Below are positions 5,512 to 6,331 of a stretch of DNA of 6,331 nt, in pieces. The notes under the pieces were generated by a model, which was not told where the DNA came from, made no database searches, and was given only the letters and a program-made list of their open reading frames with translations. A program made the position numbers and the translations under genes. Positions within the stretch are counted from its first letter, which is position 1. Each line of letters starts with the position of its first letter. Source of the stretch: Clostridiales bacterium (lineage in GTDB: Bacteria > Bacillota > Clostridia > Oscillospirales > Oscillospiraceae); contig JAJQHP010000207.1 in NCBI GenBank assembly GCA_021199695.1, positions 1-6,331 on the forward strand. The letters run 5' to 3'.

Positions 5512-6331
5512 TCAGTAGAAGGTCTTTTCCGTCAGCCAGTCCTTCAGCTCGCTGATGGGGATGCGGACCTGCTCCATGGTGTCCCGGTCACGGACGGTGA
5601 CGGCGTTGTCGGCGGGCTTTTCCCCGTCGCCTACCGTCTCAAAGTCCACGGTGATGCAGTAGGGGGTGCCGATCTCGTCCTCCCGGCGGTAGCGCTTGCC
5701 GATGGAGCCGGTGTCGTCGTAGTCCACCATAAAGTACTTGGAGAGCTCGGCGTACACCTCCTGGGCCTTGGGGGCCAGCTTTTTGGACAGGGGCAGCACC
5801 GCCGCCTTAAAGGGGGCCAGAGCCGCCGGGAAGTGCATGACCACCCGCACGTCGTCGTTGCCCTTCTTGTCCTGGCCCACGACCTCCTCGTCGTAGGCCT
5901 CCACCAGGAAGGCCAACGTGACCCGGTCTGCGCCCAGGGAGGGCTCGATGACGTAGGGGATATAGCGGCTGTTGTCCGAGGGGTCGAAGTAGGTCAGGTC
6001 CTTGCCGGAGACGGTCTGGTGCTGGGTCAGGTCGTAGTCCGTCCGGTCGGCCACCCCCCACAGCTCGCCCCAGCCGAAGGGGAACAGATACTCGAAGTCG
6101 GTGGTAGCCTTGGAGTAGAAGCACAGCTCCTCCGGCTCATGGTCCCGGAGACGGAGGTTGTCGTCCTGCATCCCCAGGCCGGTGAGCCAGTCGTGGCAGA
6201 ACTGCCGCCAGTAGGCGAACCACTCCAGATCGGTGCCCGGCTTGCAGAAGAACTCCAGCTCCATCTGCTCAAACTCCCGGGTGCGGAAGGTGAAGTTGCC
6301 GGGCGTGATCTCGTTGCGGAAGCTCTTGCCG
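5512..6331 (-). CDS. glyS: Glycyl-tRNA synthetase, homodimeric type (partial, N-terminal part outside window)
   Basis: Class II aminoacyl-tRNA synthetase that charges tRNA-Gly with glycine in the cytoplasm. The C-terminal 272 residues are visible. The full protein of this type has about 460, so roughly the first 190 lie beyond the right edge together with the promoter. The fragment opens inside class II motif 2 ([19 protein letters not shown], visible residues 4-22). Motif 3 is [11 protein letters not shown] at 132-142. The anticodon-binding domain covers about 160-265, with [16 protein letters not shown] at 166-181 and [20 protein letters not shown] at 205-224. These are features of the single-chain alpha2 (Gram-positive/eukaryote-like) enzyme, not the alpha-beta type. 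The stop is TGA at 5514-5512, and the hairpin at 5455-5489 follows. It converges on tRNA-Leu. Any T-box leader would be outside the window. Confidence 0.96.
   Translation of the reverse strand, partial: GKSFRNEITPGNFTFRTREFEQMELEFFCKPGTDLEWFAYWRQFCHDWLTGLGMQDDNLRLRDHEPEELCFYSKATTDFEYLFPFGWGELWGVADRTDYDLTQHQTVSGKDLTYFDPSDNSRYIPYVIEPSLGADRVTLAFLVEAYDEEVVGQDKKGNDDVRVVMHFPAALAPFKAAVLPLSKKLAPKAQEVYAELSKYFMVDYDDTGSIGKRYRREDEIGTPYCITVDFETVGDGEKPADNAVTVRDRDTMEQVRIPISELKDWLTEKTFY

Overview
The window looks like a piece of a high-GC Firmicutes chromosome, most likely a gut Clostridia lineage of the Oscillospiraceae type (Flavonifractor/Lawsonibacter-like). This is inferred from the combination of a DUF4179-type anti-sigma protein with an ECF sigma factor, strong GGAGG ribosome binding sites, sigma-A type TTGACA/TATAAT promoters, a homodimer-type glycyl-tRNA synthetase, a tRNA without encoded CCA, and GC-rich codons dominated by CTG, GCC and CGG. 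The genus cannot be fixed from the sequence alone.

Layout from left to right. (1) On the minus strand, an ECF sigma factor (TTG start, 709-1266) overlaps by 4 bases a membrane-anchored DUF4179-like protein (1-712, cut by the left edge). Together they form a cell-envelope signalling pair. (2) A 248-base divergent intergenic region holds a perfect-consensus sigma-A promoter reading right and a candidate ECF-type, possibly self-regulated promoter reading left. (3) On the plus strand, malQ (4-alpha-glucanotransferase) is followed after 4 bases by a Sfp-type phosphopantetheinyl transferase gene, and the pair ends at a strong hairpin terminator. (4) On the minus strand, converging on that terminator, is a CPA2-type cation:proton antiporter with a structured 5' leader. 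(5) Divergent from it, on the plus strand, a strong promoter drives a single tRNA-Leu(CAG) gene with its own terminator. (6) On the minus strand, converging on the tRNA gene, is the C-terminal 272 residues of glycyl-tRNA synthetase with its own hairpin terminator.

The genes fall into five short transcription units of unrelated function: stress signalling, glycogen/maltodextrin metabolism plus carrier-protein activation, ion homeostasis, and two translation units. I see no mobile element, CRISPR array, phage gene or defence system. The most interesting points are the sigma/anti-sigma pair and its candidate autoregulatory promoter, the odd malQ-PPTase operon, and the 9-base inverted repeat in the antiporter leader. 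None amounts to a clearly undescribed system.
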